A stretch of DNA of 40,192 nucleotides from contig CASFJO010000006.1 in assembly GCA_949295035.1 (NCBI GenBank), positions 1-40,192 of the forward strand. The letters are read 5' to 3'. Below are positions 6,097 to 14,011 of this stretch, one piece after another. Within the stretch, counting starts at the first letter, position 1, and every line of letters starts with the position of its first letter. The DNA comes from an uncultured Gemmiger sp. (GTDB lineage Bacteria; Bacillota; Clostridia; Oscillospirales; Ruminococcaceae). Below the pieces are notes generated by a model. That model saw nothing but the letters and a program-made list of their open reading frames with translations, searched no databases and was not told where the DNA came from. The translations under genes were made by a program, and so were the position numbers.

Positions 6097-7344
6097 ATGC
6101 AGCTGATTGTAAAACCCATGGGCTATGGCGATTGTTGCGTTCTGCGGCAAGGGCGGGCTTTGCTCATCGCCGATTGCGGCAGCCGCACCAACCGGCGGGC
6201 CAGTGCCCGCCATGGGCGCAGCGCCTCGGCCTACGCCTGGGCCGCCATCCGGGAGGAACTGGCGGACGGCCCCGTGGCCGATCTGCTCATTACCCGGTTT
6301 GATCCGGACCGGTTCAACGGCTTTCTTCACCTGAAAGGCGCCCGCGTGGTGCAGCGGGTCTACCTGCCCCACAGCCTGTACCAGCAGCGGGGGGACGCTG
6401 CCCATGCGCTGGCAACCCTGGCCCTGACCGCTCCGTCGGGCAGCTGGGGCTGGCACGCCGCCCGGGACGGCGCCGCGTTGCTGGCCAGGCTGCCCCAGGT
6501 CTGCGGGCAGGTATTGCTGCGCCGGCAGGGGCAGACGATCCGGTTTGCCGGTCAGGCGTTGAAGGTGCTTTGGCCTTGCGCCCCGGCCGCCGAGCAGCTT
6601 ACCCTGTTTAAGAGCGAGCCTGCCGGCTGTGTCTGCCCCCAGTGGATGGGGGCAGAGCCGGAGCAGATCGATCTGGAGTACGCGGTTCGCCGGGCGGTAA
6701 ACCAGATCCAGCCGGGCGGCTGGGCCCGGTGCCAGCAGCTGGCGGGCGCGTTTGCCGCCTGCCTGGAATCCCTGGCGCAGGAGGGGGCAAAGGAAGCGGA
6801 GAACTGCCGCCCCGCCGCCGAGGCGCTCACCGAAGCCATGGCGGCGCTGCTGCCGCTGCGGGAGGCGGTACAGGCACAGGCGGGGCAGCGGCCGGAACTG
6901 GCGGCCTTGCTGGAAAAATATGCCGCGGCGCGGCGTCAGGCCTGGCAAAACCGGCTGGATGAGGGGAGCCTGGTCTGCGCGCTGGACGACCGGCTGCTGC
7001 TCACCGGCGATGTGGACCAGGAGGTATTGGACGAGCTGCGGCGCAGCGGCCTGCTGGAACAGCGGTACAAGGCGGTGCAGGCCCCCGCCCACGGGGCCCG
7101 GGCCATGCTGCTGCCCGCCGCCGGCTATCTGATCGTCTCCAACGGGTACCGCAAGGGCTGGGGGGTGCGGGCTGCGCTGGTGCGGTCCGCCGCCGGCCGG
7201 GTGGTCTGTACCCGGGCCTATAAGGAGGCGGGCTGCTGCGAGTATATGGCCCGCCGCGCCTGCCCAAAAAAGTGCATCCGCATGGGGGACTGCTTCAAAC
7301 TGGAACTGGGCGCCGAACCAGGCCGCCGCAAGACAAAACGATGA
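6097..7344 (+). CDS. Metallo-beta-lactamase-fold protein with degenerate metal site
   Basis: The product is 415 residues; the ATG at 6097 has AAAGGAAGG in place, while the longer open frame upstream overlaps the promoter. The layout matches ComEC-type MBL proteins: an N-terminal strand pair with GDCCVL and IADCGS (residues 11-29), the position of the HxHxDH motif, then after a long helical insert (about 190-290) LLTGDVD (301-307) and APAHGA (329-334) where TGD and HHGS are expected. The HxHxDH motif reads TRFDPDR (66-72): Asp71 stays, both metal His are Arg. Six Cys lie in the last 45 residues (371, 380, 381, 389, 393, 399). Hydrolase activity is therefore doubtful; a binding or regulatory role is possible. 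Confidence 0.6.
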   Translation: MQLIVKPMGYGDCCVLRQGRALLIADCGSRTNRRASARHGRSASAYAWAAIREELADGPVADLLITRFDPDRFNGFLHLKGARVVQRVYLPHSLYQQRGDAAHALATLALTAPSGSWGWHAARDGAALLARLPQVCGQVLLRRQGQTIRFAGQALKVLWPCAPAAEQLTLFKSEPAGCVCPQWMGAEPEQIDLEYAVRRAVNQIQPGGWARCQQLAGAFAACLESLAQEGAKEAENCRPAAEALTEAMAALLPLREAVQAQAGQRPELAALLEKYAAARRQAWQNRLDEGSLVCALDDRLLLTGDVDQEVLDELRRSGLLEQRYKAVQAPAHGARAMLLPAAGYLIVSNGYRKGWGVRAALVRSAAGRVVCTRAYKEAGCCEYMARRACPKKCIRMGDCFKLELGAEPGRRKTKR

Positions 7345-7345
7345 A

Positions 7346-7384
7346 AAACCGCCCTGCCCCACAGTACGGGACAGGGCGGTTTTG
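7346..7384. terminator. Two-way terminator
   Basis: AAACCGCCCTGCCCC pairs with GGGACAGGGCGGTTTT (one mismatch). It is shared by the convergent MBL-fold gene and the asparaginase gene. Confidence 0.8.
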
Positions 7385-7394
7385 TATGTAGGAT

Positions 7395-8411
7395 TCAGGC
7401 CTCGGTCAACTCGCCCCGCAGATCCTGTTCCATCCAGTGCTTGATCTCGTCGGGAGAGAGTTCCAGGCTGAACAGGTAGTACAGTTTGGCCACGGCGGCC
7501 TCGGTGGTCATGTCCAGCCCGCTCACCGCCCCGGCGGCTTTCAGCGCGCTGGAGGAGGCATAAGTGCCCAGATGCACCGCTCCCTGGGTGCATTGGCTGC
7601 ACACCGTCAGGATCGCGCCGTGGCGGCGGGCCTTTTCCAGCAGCGGCAGCAACCCGCTGCCCGCGCCGGGGATATTGCCCGCGCCAAAGGTCTCCAGCAC
7701 CAGCCCCCGCAGCTTTTCGGTCACGATGGAGGCGAACAGTTCGAACTGGATACCGGGAAACACCTTGAGCACCCCGATGGGGGTGTGCCGCAGCCGGGTC
7801 AGCCGCAGCGGCCCGGGCTGGGCCGGACGGGCCAGGGCGGCCCGGTCATACCGGATATCCACCCCGGCGGTGGCCAGGGGGGGATAGTTGGGGCTGTCGA
7901 AGGCCTGCAGCCCGTCGGCCGACAGCTTGGCGGCCCGGTTGCCCCGCAGCAGCCGCCCGCCGAAGTACAGGCACACCTCACGGGCTATCCCTTCGCCGGC
8001 GATCAGCAGCGCGGCGGACAGGTTGTCCCACCCGTCGCTGCGCACCCGGCACAGCGGGATCTGGCTGCCGGTGAGAACCACCGGCTTGTCCAGTCCCTCC
8101 AGCATAAAACTCAGGGCCGAGGCGGTGTAGGCCATGGTGTCGGTACCATGCAGCACCACGAATCCGTCGAACCGGGCGTATTCCCGGCAGATCACCTCGC
8201 CGATCCGGTTCCATTCGTCCACCGTCATGTCCGAGGAATCCAGCAGCGGGTCCAGGGTCAGCAGTTCCCAGGCGGGCATTTCCGGGCTGCGCAGTTCGGC
8301 GGCGGTGTCCAGCGCCTGTTGCAGGATGCCCGGCGCGGGGGCGTATCCCTGGCTGGTGGAGGCCATTCCGATGGTGCCTCCGGTATAGATGATACATACT
8401 TTTTTGTCCAT
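7395..8411 (-). CDS. ansA: L-asparaginase, type I (cytoplasmic)
   Basis: The product is 338 residues, the usual length for AnsA-type enzymes, which hydrolyse L-Asn to Asp and ammonia. Both signature sites are present: YTGGTIGM with the nucleophilic Thr13, and VLHGTDTMAYT (residues 86-95) with the second catalytic Thr90 and Asp91. DSSDMT (58-63) matches the substrate-binding segment. No signal peptide precedes the first motif, so the enzyme should be cytoplasmic. The ATG at 8411 directly precedes DKKVCIIYTGG; the 14 residues upstream in frame do not resemble the family. It is monocistronic and ends at the shared terminator. Confidence 0.88.
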   Translation of the reverse strand: MDKKVCIIYTGGTIGMASTSQGYAPAPGILQQALDTAAELRSPEMPAWELLTLDPLLDSSDMTVDEWNRIGEVICREYARFDGFVVLHGTDTMAYTASALSFMLEGLDKPVVLTGSQIPLCRVRSDGWDNLSAALLIAGEGIAREVCLYFGGRLLRGNRAAKLSADGLQAFDSPNYPPLATAGVDIRYDRAALARPAQPGPLRLTRLRHTPIGVLKVFPGIQFELFASIVTEKLRGLVLETFGAGNIPGAGSGLLPLLEKARRHGAILTVCSQCTQGAVHLGTYASSSALKAAGAVSGLDMTTEAAVAKLYYLFSLELSPDEIKHWMEQDLRGELTEA

Positions 8412-8465
8412 GACGGTCCCCGCTTTCTGTCTGCGCACGTTCCCGTCCAGCATAGCACAAAAGAT

Positions 8466-9227
8466 TCAGCCAGGCAAGATGCAGCTCTGACAAAGCTGCA
8501 CATACACCGGGCTGTACCGGTCTTCCAGCAGGGAGGCGGCGGTGGGAGGCGCGGGCAGGCTGGCCGCCGGGCAGAGCGGAAGTGCCAGGGTGGCGGAGGC
8601 GCCTTTTCCCGGCCGGCTCTCCAGCGCAAACACGCCGCCTGCCTGCCGGGCCAGCAGGGCGGCCAGGGTCAGCCCCAGGCCCAGCCCCGCGCCGCCGTCC
8701 GGCCCGCCGGCGCTGAAAAAGGGGGCGCAGGCCCGCAGCTGTACCGCCGCGCTCATGCCATGCCCGTCATCCCGCACCCGAACCACGGCTCTGCCGCCCT
8801 GCCGCCAGGCTTCCAGGCGGATGGCGGCGGCGGGGCCCGCGTAAAGCAAGCTGTTGGCCAGCAGATTCAAAATCACCGCCGTAAGCCCGCGGGAGTGGCA
8901 CACCACGGGCAGCGGCACCGGCCCGCCGCCACCCCGCAGCCGTTCCGGCCGGCCGGGGCAGACCTCCCGCGCGGCGGCGAGCAGGCTGGCGGTCAAAGCG
9001 CCCAGATCCAGCGGACCCGCCCCCGGCGCGGGACGCTGCAGCGCCGCGTAGAGTTCCAGATTTTCGGCGCAGCGCAGCAGCTGGTACCCGCCGCGCAGCG
9101 AGGCCCGCCCGGATTCCGGCAGGGCGGTCAGAGCGGGCATGACCCGCCCCAGAGGCCCCCGCACCGCCGCCGCCATCCGCCGGCTCACCGGCGCCGGGCA
9201 GCCACCATATACAGACGCGTGTTCCAC
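8466..9227 (-). CDS. Histidine-kinase-like ATPase without a phospho-acceptor His
   Basis: The product is about 253 residues, with no transmembrane segment. The C-terminal half is a HATPase_c domain: N box ILNLLANSLLYAG, G1 box RDDGHGM and G2 box GGAGLGLGLTLAALL, in the right order and spacing. The N-terminal part aligns with the dimerisation helix, but the H box reads MAAAVRGPLGRV, where SHELRTPL would be normal; His is replaced by Ala. The start is uncertain: GTG at 9227 has AAGGAG 12 bases upstream, a TTG at 9254 is also open, and the Met of the H-box segment is further in. No response regulator is nearby. It may be an anti-sigma-like or scaffold ATPase, or a cryptic kinase. Confidence 0.6.
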   Translation of the reverse strand: MEHASVYGGCPAPVSRRMAAAVRGPLGRVMPALTALPESGRASLRGGYQLLRCAENLELYAALQRPAPGAGPLDLGALTASLLAAAREVCPGRPERLRGGGGPVPLPVVCHSRGLTAVILNLLANSLLYAGPAAAIRLEAWRQGGRAVVRVRDDGHGMSAAVQLRACAPFFSAGGPDGGAGLGLGLTLAALLARQAGGVFALESRPGKGASATLALPLCPAASLPAPPTAASLLEDRYSPVYVQLCQSCILPG

Positions 9228-9371
9228 TCCTGCCGATCGCTCCTTCTTTTGCAAAATGCCGCCGCAGCGCCTTTTTTCAGCCGTCCGCGGCGCGGTTTAC
9301 CCTATAGTCTGCCGCCGGTGTGTGCAAAAAATCCAAAAAGGGCGCGCCGGGGGCAGCATTTTCCATCAATA

Positions 9372-9389
9372 CTGTTAATTATTTATCAA
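9372..9389 (+). promoter_or_regulatory. Candidate Rex (NADH-sensing repressor) operator before gap
   Basis: CTGTTAATTATTTATCAA matches the clostridial Rex consensus TTGTTAANNNNTTAACAA at 12 of 14 defined positions. It lies immediately upstream of the -35 box of gap, a gene often in the Rex regulon. The match was judged by eye. Confidence 0.5.
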
Positions 9390-9393
9390 ACTA

Positions 9394-9422
9394 TTGCAGT
9401 TTGTCCCGTTTTGGGGTACAAT
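9394..9422 (+). promoter_or_regulatory. Promoter of gap
   Basis: TTGCAG (9394-9399) and TACAAT (9417-9422) are 17 bases apart. A CAAACT/AGTTTG dyad (9387-9403) covers the -35 box. Confidence 0.8.
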
Positions 9423-9431
9423 GATGACACC

Positions 9432-9445
9432 AACAAAATTTTGTT
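9432..9445 (+). promoter_or_regulatory. Perfect 14-bp palindrome in the gap leader
   Basis: AACAAAATTTTGTT is self-complementary and lies about 10 bases downstream of the -10 box, just before the GGGAGGA ribosome-binding site. It would suit a repressor site or a weak leader hairpin. Confidence 0.4.
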
Positions 9446-9461
9446 TTGGGAGGATTAGACA

Positions 9462-10472
9462 ATGGCTGTTAAAGTTGCAATCAATGGTTTTGGCCGTATC
9501 GGCCGTCTGGCTTTCCGCCAGATGTTCGGCGCTGAGGGTTACGAAGTGGTGGCGATCAACGATCTGACCAGCCCCGAGATGCTGGCTCATCTGCTGAAGT
9601 ACGACACCGCCCAGGGCCGTTACGCCGGCCACACCGTTGAGGCTGGTGAAAACTACATCACCGTCGACGGCAAGAAGATCACCATCTACGCCATCAAGGA
9701 CGCCAAAGAGTGCCCCTGGGGCGAGCTGGGCATCGACGTGGTGCTGGAGTGCACCGGCTTCTACACCAGCAAGGCCAAGAGCATGGCTCACATTGAGGCC
9801 GGCGCCAAGAAGGTCGTTATCTCCGCTCCTGCCGGCAACGACCTGAAGACCGTCGTGTTCAGCGTCAACGAAAAGACCCTGACCGCTGAGGATCAGATCA
9901 TCAGCGCGGCTTCCTGCACCACCAACTGCCTGGCTCCCATGGCCAAGGCCCTGAACGACACCTATCCCATCCAGAGCGGCATCATGACCACCGTGCACGC
10001 CTACACCGGCGACCAGATGATCCTGGACGGCCCCCATCGCAAGGGCGACCTGCGTCGTGCCCGTGCCGGCGCCGCCAACATCGTGCCCAACAGCACCGGC
10101 GCTGCCAAGGCCATCGGCCTGGTCATCCCCGAGCTGAACGGCAAGCTGATCGGTTCTGCCCAGCGCGTGCCTGTTCCCACCGGCTCCACCACCATCCTGG
10201 TGGCCGTCGTCAAGGGCAAGGACGTGACCAAGGAGAGCATCAACGCCGCCATGAAGGCCGCTGCTTCCGAGAGTTACGGCTACAACGAGGACCTGATCGT
10301 CTCCAGCGACGTGATCGGCATGCGCTACGGCAGCCTGTTTGACGCTACCCAGACCATGGTCACCAAGATCGACGACGACACCTATCAGGTGCAGGTCGTG
10401 TCCTGGTACGACAACGAGAACAGCTACACCAGCCAGATGGTCCGCACCATCAAGTACTTCGCCGAACTGTAA
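9462..10472 (+). CDS. gap: Glyceraldehyde-3-phosphate dehydrogenase, NAD-dependent
   Basis: The 336-residue product has the whole family layout: Rossmann motif NGFGRIGRL (residues 8-16), Asp34 in INDL marking NAD rather than NADP use, the catalytic site [12 protein letters not shown] with Cys152, the partner His179 in TTVHAYTGD, and the C-terminal [10 protein letters not shown]. It oxidises glyceraldehyde-3-phosphate to 1,3-bisphosphoglycerate in glycolysis. Codon choice is much more restricted than in neighbours (CTG, GGC, GCC, AAG dominate), as for highly expressed genes. GGGAGGA precedes the ATG. It is monocistronic here: pgk and tpi do not follow. Likely NADH-responsive through the candidate Rex site at 9372-9389. 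Confidence 0.97.
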   Translation: MAVKVAINGFGRIGRLAFRQMFGAEGYEVVAINDLTSPEMLAHLLKYDTAQGRYAGHTVEAGENYITVDGKKITIYAIKDAKECPWGELGIDVVLECTGFYTSKAKSMAHIEAGAKKVVISAPAGNDLKTVVFSVNEKTLTAEDQIISAASCTTNCLAPMAKALNDTYPIQSGIMTTVHAYTGDQMILDGPHRKGDLRRARAGAANIVPNSTGAAKAIGLVIPELNGKLIGSAQRVPVPTGSTTILVAVVKGKDVTKESINAAMKAAASESYGYNEDLIVSSDVIGMRYGSLFDATQTMVTKIDDDTYQVQVVSWYDNENSYTSQMVRTIKYFAEL

Positions 10473-10495
10473 TCGACGATCCTTCCAATAAAACC

Positions 10496-10525
10496 GGAGG
10501 GCGCTGCCGCATGGCAGCGCCCTCC
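10496..10525 (+). terminator. First hairpin after gap
   Basis: A perfect 13-bp stem (GGAGGGCGCTGCC with GGCAGCGCCCTCC, loop GCAT) follows the gap stop by 23 bases but lacks a U tract. It may protect the mRNA 3' end or act with the next hairpin. Confidence 0.6.
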
Positions 10526-10533
10526 GCGTATAT

Positions 10534-10571
10534 AAAATCCCCGGCGGGACACAGGCCCCGCCGGGGATTTT
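10534..10571. terminator. Two-way terminator between gap and the reductase gene
   Basis: AAAATCCCCGGCGGG pairs perfectly with CCCGCCGGGGATTTT. The last base of the palindrome is the last base of the minus-strand stop codon. Confidence 0.85.
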
Positions 10572-11485
10572 CAGTTCCAGCTGTCCTCGATCCGGCACAG
10601 TTCAGCGTACAGCCGGTCGTTCACGGGGGTAGGCACACCGTGCTGCCGGCCCAGGCGGCAGATGGTGCCGCTGAACAATTCCTTCTCCGTGCGCCGGTGG
10701 GCCAGGGTATCCTGCCGCATACTGGGCATCGCATCGGGCGCGAAGGCATGTTCGGTGGCGGCCAGCCACCGCTCGGGCGCGTCCTGCCGCAGGCATACGC
10801 CTGTCTTTTGGCTCACCGCAACCACCTCCCGCATGGCGGCCAGCATCACATCATGGGCTTCGCCAGGGGCGTATACGCCGCCGTAGGGCACGTCGTACAC
10901 CGCCGTTACCTGATTCAGCCCCACATTCACCATCAGTTTGTTCCACTGCCGGTACACCATGTCCGGGTACACCTCGCAGGCGATGCCTGCCTTTTGCAGC
11001 AGTTCCTCAACCGCCGCCAGCCGGGGGCTGGCGCTGCCGTTCCGTTCGCCGATCTGCAACACACCCGGCGCCGTAAAGGTCACATCCTGGCCCACCCGGG
11101 TGGCGTCGGTGTTCAGCGCCACGCAGAGCAGCGCCTGCCCCGGCCAGCGGGTCTCCAGGATCTCCTCGCTGGTGATGCCGTTGATCAGGCTCAGCAGCAC
11201 GGTATCCGGCCCCACAAAGGCCTCCATCTGGTCCATGGCCTCCTCCAGCGCCAGAGATTTGGTGGCCACGATCACCAGATCCGCCGGTTTGCCCTGCGCC
11301 GGATCGGCATAAACAAAATCACACAATGCCCCGTTGGCCCGTACGCCGGTGCGCCGGTACCGGTCGGCCCGCGCCTTGTCCGCGATCACAACAAAATTGC
11401 CCTGGGGCAGGCAGGCGTTCAGCCGCTGGCCAAAGGTGATACCCAGCGCGCCCAGACCGATCAGGGCTGCCGTTTGGATCTTCAT
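10571..11485 (-). CDS. panE: 2-dehydropantoate 2-reductase family protein
   Basis: The product is 304 residues, normal for the PanE/ApbA family, which reduces ketopantoate to pantoate with NADPH for CoA synthesis. The N-terminal Rossmann motif is GLGALGITFG (about residues 10-19). DLVIVATKSLALEEAM (about 69-84) carries the conserved Lys, LSLINGITSEE (about 98-108) matches the family LQNG segment, and YRQWNKLMVNVGLNQVTAV (about 181-199) the catalytic Lys/Asn region. The ATG at 11485 follows GAGAGGGAAA. Family members also act on other 2-oxo acids, so the exact substrate is not certain. The gene is divergent from the glycosyltransferase gene. Confidence 0.82.
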   Translation of the reverse strand: MKIQTAALIGLGALGITFGQRLNACLPQGNFVVIADKARADRYRRTGVRANGALCDFVYADPAQGKPADLVIVATKSLALEEAMDQMEAFVGPDTVLLSLINGITSEEILETRWPGQALLCVALNTDATRVGQDVTFTAPGVLQIGERNGSASPRLAAVEELLQKAGIACEVYPDMVYRQWNKLMVNVGLNQVTAVYDVPYGGVYAPGEAHDVMLAAMREVVAVSQKTGVCLRQDAPERWLAATEHAFAPDAMPSMRQDTLAHRRTEKELFSGTICRLGRQHGVPTPVNDRLYAELCRIEDSWN

Positions 11486-11516
11486 AGATTTCCCTCTCCC
11501 TCCCCGCCGCGCACCG

Positions 11517-11545
11517 TTGCGTCCGCAGCAGATTTGTACTATCAT
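11517..11545 (+). promoter_or_regulatory. Probable promoter of the glycosyltransferase operon
   Basis: TTGCGT (11517-11522) and TATCAT (11540-11545) are 17 bases apart, 58 bases before the ATG at 11603. Other -10-like hexamers overlap it. Confidence 0.4.
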
Positions 11546-11602
11546 AACTATAAAAGGGCGCGGGGGATTTTGCAACCCCCGTGCGGGAAAGGAGCCCTGT
11601 CC

Positions 11603-12511
11603 ATGGAAACGCAGCAGCCCCTGGTGAGCATCATTGTGCCGGTGTACAATGCCAAAAATCACATTGCCCGGTGCATCGAGAGTATCCGCCGCCAGACCTA
11701 CCCCCATCTGCAGATCATCGTGCTCAACGACGGCAGTAAGGACGTGAGCCTGGAGGTCTGCCGTATGTACGCCCAGGTGGATAAACGCATCCTGCTGGTG
11801 GACAAGGCCAACAGCGGCGTATCCGCCACCCGAAACCTGGGCCTGAAACTGGCCGAGGGCAAATACCTGCAGTTTGCCGACAGCGACGATTATCTGGACC
11901 CCAACGCCACCGCCCTGCTGGTGGACAAGGCGGAACGGTACAACGCGGATATGGTCATCGCCCACTACCACCGGGTGGAGACGGTGAAGCTGCCCGCGCT
12001 GCCCGGCCAGCCCCCTGCCACCCGCCAGATCACCATTACCTTCGGCTTTCTGGAAGAAGGCCCCCTGGACAAGCTGCAGTTTGCCCGCCACCTGATGGAG
12101 GAACCGGCCAGCTTCTATTACGGGGTCATGTGGAACAAGCTTTACCGGCGGGAACTGGTGCAGGCCCACAACATCCAGTGCAGCGAGGAACTGGAATGGA
12201 GCGAGGACCTGCTGTTCAATCTGGAATACATCCGCTACGCCGAGCAATTTTATGCCCTGGCCACCCCGATCTATTACTATGTGCAAAATCCCCAGAGCAT
12301 CTGCCATTCCCGGCTGAATATCCGCAATATGATTGCTACCCGTACGGCGCTTTTTGCCTATTACAAGGATCTGTATGAATCCCTGGGCCTGTATGAGGAG
12401 AACAAGCTGCAAATTTACAAGTATCTGGTTTCGATGGCGGAGAGTCCCCGGGACGCCCGGGTGACCACCATCGTGAACAATCCGCCAGAGAAAAAGGAGA
12501 GGAAATCGTGA
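11603..12511 (+). CDS. Family 2 glycosyltransferase
   Basis: The product is 302 residues. It begins with the GT2 (GT-A fold) signature VSIIVPVYNAKNHIARCIESI (about residues 8-28), followed by IIVLNDGSKD, NSGVSATRNLGLKLAEG and the metal-binding FADSDDYLD, where SDD is the DxD motif. A later EWSEDLLFNLEYI matches the catalytic base segment of wall and capsule glycosyltransferases. No membrane helix is evident, so it is a cytoplasmic or peripheral enzyme adding sugar to an unknown acceptor, probably a surface polysaccharide. AAAGGAG lies 8 bases before the ATG. It is the first gene of a coupled trio; its stop overlaps the next start (GTGA). Confidence 0.85.
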   Translation: METQQPLVSIIVPVYNAKNHIARCIESIRRQTYPHLQIIVLNDGSKDVSLEVCRMYAQVDKRILLVDKANSGVSATRNLGLKLAEGKYLQFADSDDYLDPNATALLVDKAERYNADMVIAHYHRVETVKLPALPGQPPATRQITITFGFLEEGPLDKLQFARHLMEEPASFYYGVMWNKLYRRELVQAHNIQCSEELEWSEDLLFNLEYIRYAEQFYALATPIYYYVQNPQSICHSRLNIRNMIATRTALFAYYKDLYESLGLYEENKLQIYKYLVSMAESPRDARVTTIVNNPPEKKERKS

Positions 12512-13323
12512 TCCGGCCGCAGCTTTCCTGGTTTGACCCGGCCCGCATCGCCCGGTCAGGGCAGTGTTTCCGTTTTGCGCCGCTGGAGGGCGGCGGCTGG
12601 GGCCTCACCGCGCTGGGCCGCCGTCTCTGTGTCTATCCGGATGGGGACGGGTACCGGTTTGACTGCGAGCCGGAGGAATGGGAGACGGTCTGGCGGCCCT
12701 ATTTTGATCTGGACACCGATTATGCGGCCTTCGCCGCCGCCATCAACCCCCGGGACGCCTATCTGACCGCGGCTGTGGCCAGCGCGGAAGGGGTGCGCAT
12801 TCTGCGCCAGGCCCCCTGGGAGACCACGGTGGCTTTTATCCTGTCCCAGCAGAGCAACATTCCCCGTATCACCCGCAATCTGGAGGCGGTTTGCCGGGCC
12901 TACGGCGCGCCCTTTTCCGATCGGCAGGGGCGGACTTGGTACGATATCCCCACCCCTGCCTCCCTGGCCGCCGCGTCGGAAGCGGACCTGCGGGCGCTGG
13001 GGCTGGGCTACCGGGCCCCCTATCTGCGGGCGGCGGCCGCCCGGGTGGCCGCCGGGGAGCCGGACCTGGCCGCTCTGGCCACCCTGCCTTACAAGAAGGC
13101 TCATGCCGCGCTGGTCACCCTGCCGGGGGTGGGCAACAAGGTGGCCGACTGCATCTGTCTGTTCGGGCTGCACCAGCTGGACGCCTTTCCCGTGGATACC
13201 CACATCCGCCAGATGCTCCAGGCCCACTACAAACGGGGGTTCCCGATGCGGCGGTACAAGGGCTTTGCGGGGGTGCTGCAGCAGTACGCCTTTTACTATG
13301 AACTGTACGGAGGAAAAACATGA
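12508..13323 (+). CDS. OGG1-type 8-oxoguanine DNA glycosylase/AP lyase
   Basis: The 271-residue product is laid out like eukaryotic OGG1 and the clostridial Ogg homologue. An N-terminal TBP-like domain has SGQCFRF (residues 17-23), followed by the helical HhH-GPD domain with LSQQSNIPRI (112-121). The hairpin LPGVGNKVADCICLFGL (205-221) contains the catalytic Lys211, and FPVDTH (227-232) the catalytic Asp230. It should remove 8-oxoG from DNA and nick the abasic site. The start is GTG, with AAAGGAGAGG upstream and a 4-nt overlap with the glycosyltransferase stop. The next start also overlaps by 4 nt, so the three genes are translationally coupled. Confidence 0.88.
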   Translation: MIRPQLSWFDPARIARSGQCFRFAPLEGGGWGLTALGRRLCVYPDGDGYRFDCEPEEWETVWRPYFDLDTDYAAFAAAINPRDAYLTAAVASAEGVRILRQAPWETTVAFILSQQSNIPRITRNLEAVCRAYGAPFSDRQGRTWYDIPTPASLAAASEADLRALGLGYRAPYLRAAAARVAAGEPDLAALATLPYKKAHAALVTLPGVGNKVADCICLFGLHQLDAFPVDTHIRQMLQAHYKRGFPMRRYKGFAGVLQQYAFYYELYGGKT

Positions 13324-14006
13324 CCCGTCCCAGCGCCTGGATTTTTGATTTTAATGGCACATTAGTCTTTGATTCGATCTATCACGAGCAAGCCTGGAAT
13401 CGTTATATGGAGGCCCGCCTGGGGCGTGTGGTGCCCCGTGAGGAGTTCCTGGCCCATGTACACGGCCGTGCCAACCGGGACATCCTGGCCTACCTGCTGG
13501 GCCGCTGCCCCACACAGCAGGAGGCGGACGCGGAAGGGGAGGCCAAGGAGGACCTCTATCGGCAGCTCTGCCGCCGGGCGGGCGACGCCTACCGGTTGGT
13601 GGAGGGCGCCCCGGCTCTGCTGGACCGGCTGGCCGCCCGGGGGATACCGTTTGCCATCGCCACCAGTTCCACCCGGCCCAATGTGGAGTTTTACTTTTCC
13701 CGGCTGGGCCTGGCCCGCTGGTTTTCCCCGGAGCGGGTGATCTTTACCGGGCCAAACCTGCCCGGCAAGCCCGATCCGGCCATCTACCGGCTGGCTATGG
13801 AACGGCTGGGCGCTGACCCGGCCCGCTGCCTGGTGGTGGAGGACGCGCCCGCCGGCGTGCAGGCCGCGCTGGCGGCCGGGGCCGGGCAGGTGATCGGCAT
13901 TGGCGAGACCGCCGCCGGCCGAGCCCAGCTGGCCGCAGCCTTCCCGGAACTTCCGGTCATCGCCGACTACACCGACCCCCGGATCGCCCGGCTGCCGGAA
14001 GAATGA
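13320..14006 (+). CDS. HAD-superfamily hydrolase, beta-phosphoglucomutase/phosphatase type
   Basis: The product is 228 residues. Motif I is IFDFNGTL (residues 8-15): the nucleophile Asp10 is present, but the usual general acid Asp is Asn12. A helical cap follows (about 20-90), then motif II ATSST (about 115-119), the motif III Lys in LPGKPDP, and motif IV LVVEDAPAGVQAA. This arrangement is the subfamily I phosphatase/phosphoglucomutase type. It probably dephosphorylates a small sugar phosphate or nucleotide; the substrate cannot be told. The ATG overlaps the glycosylase stop by 4 nt behind ACGGAGG, and a strong terminator follows. Confidence 0.82.
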   Translation: MTRPSAWIFDFNGTLVFDSIYHEQAWNRYMEARLGRVVPREEFLAHVHGRANRDILAYLLGRCPTQQEADAEGEAKEDLYRQLCRRAGDAYRLVEGAPALLDRLAARGIPFAIATSSTRPNVEFYFSRLGLARWFSPERVIFTGPNLPGKPDPAIYRLAMERLGADPARCLVVEDAPAGVQAALAAGAGQVIGIGETAAGRAQLAAAFPELPVIADYTDPRIARLPEE

Positions 14007-14011
14007 ACGAC

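Noticed and set aside
9255-9371. A riboswitch or RNA leader ahead of gap
   Set aside because: This stretch is upstream of the likely promoter, and no conserved riboswitch core was recognised.
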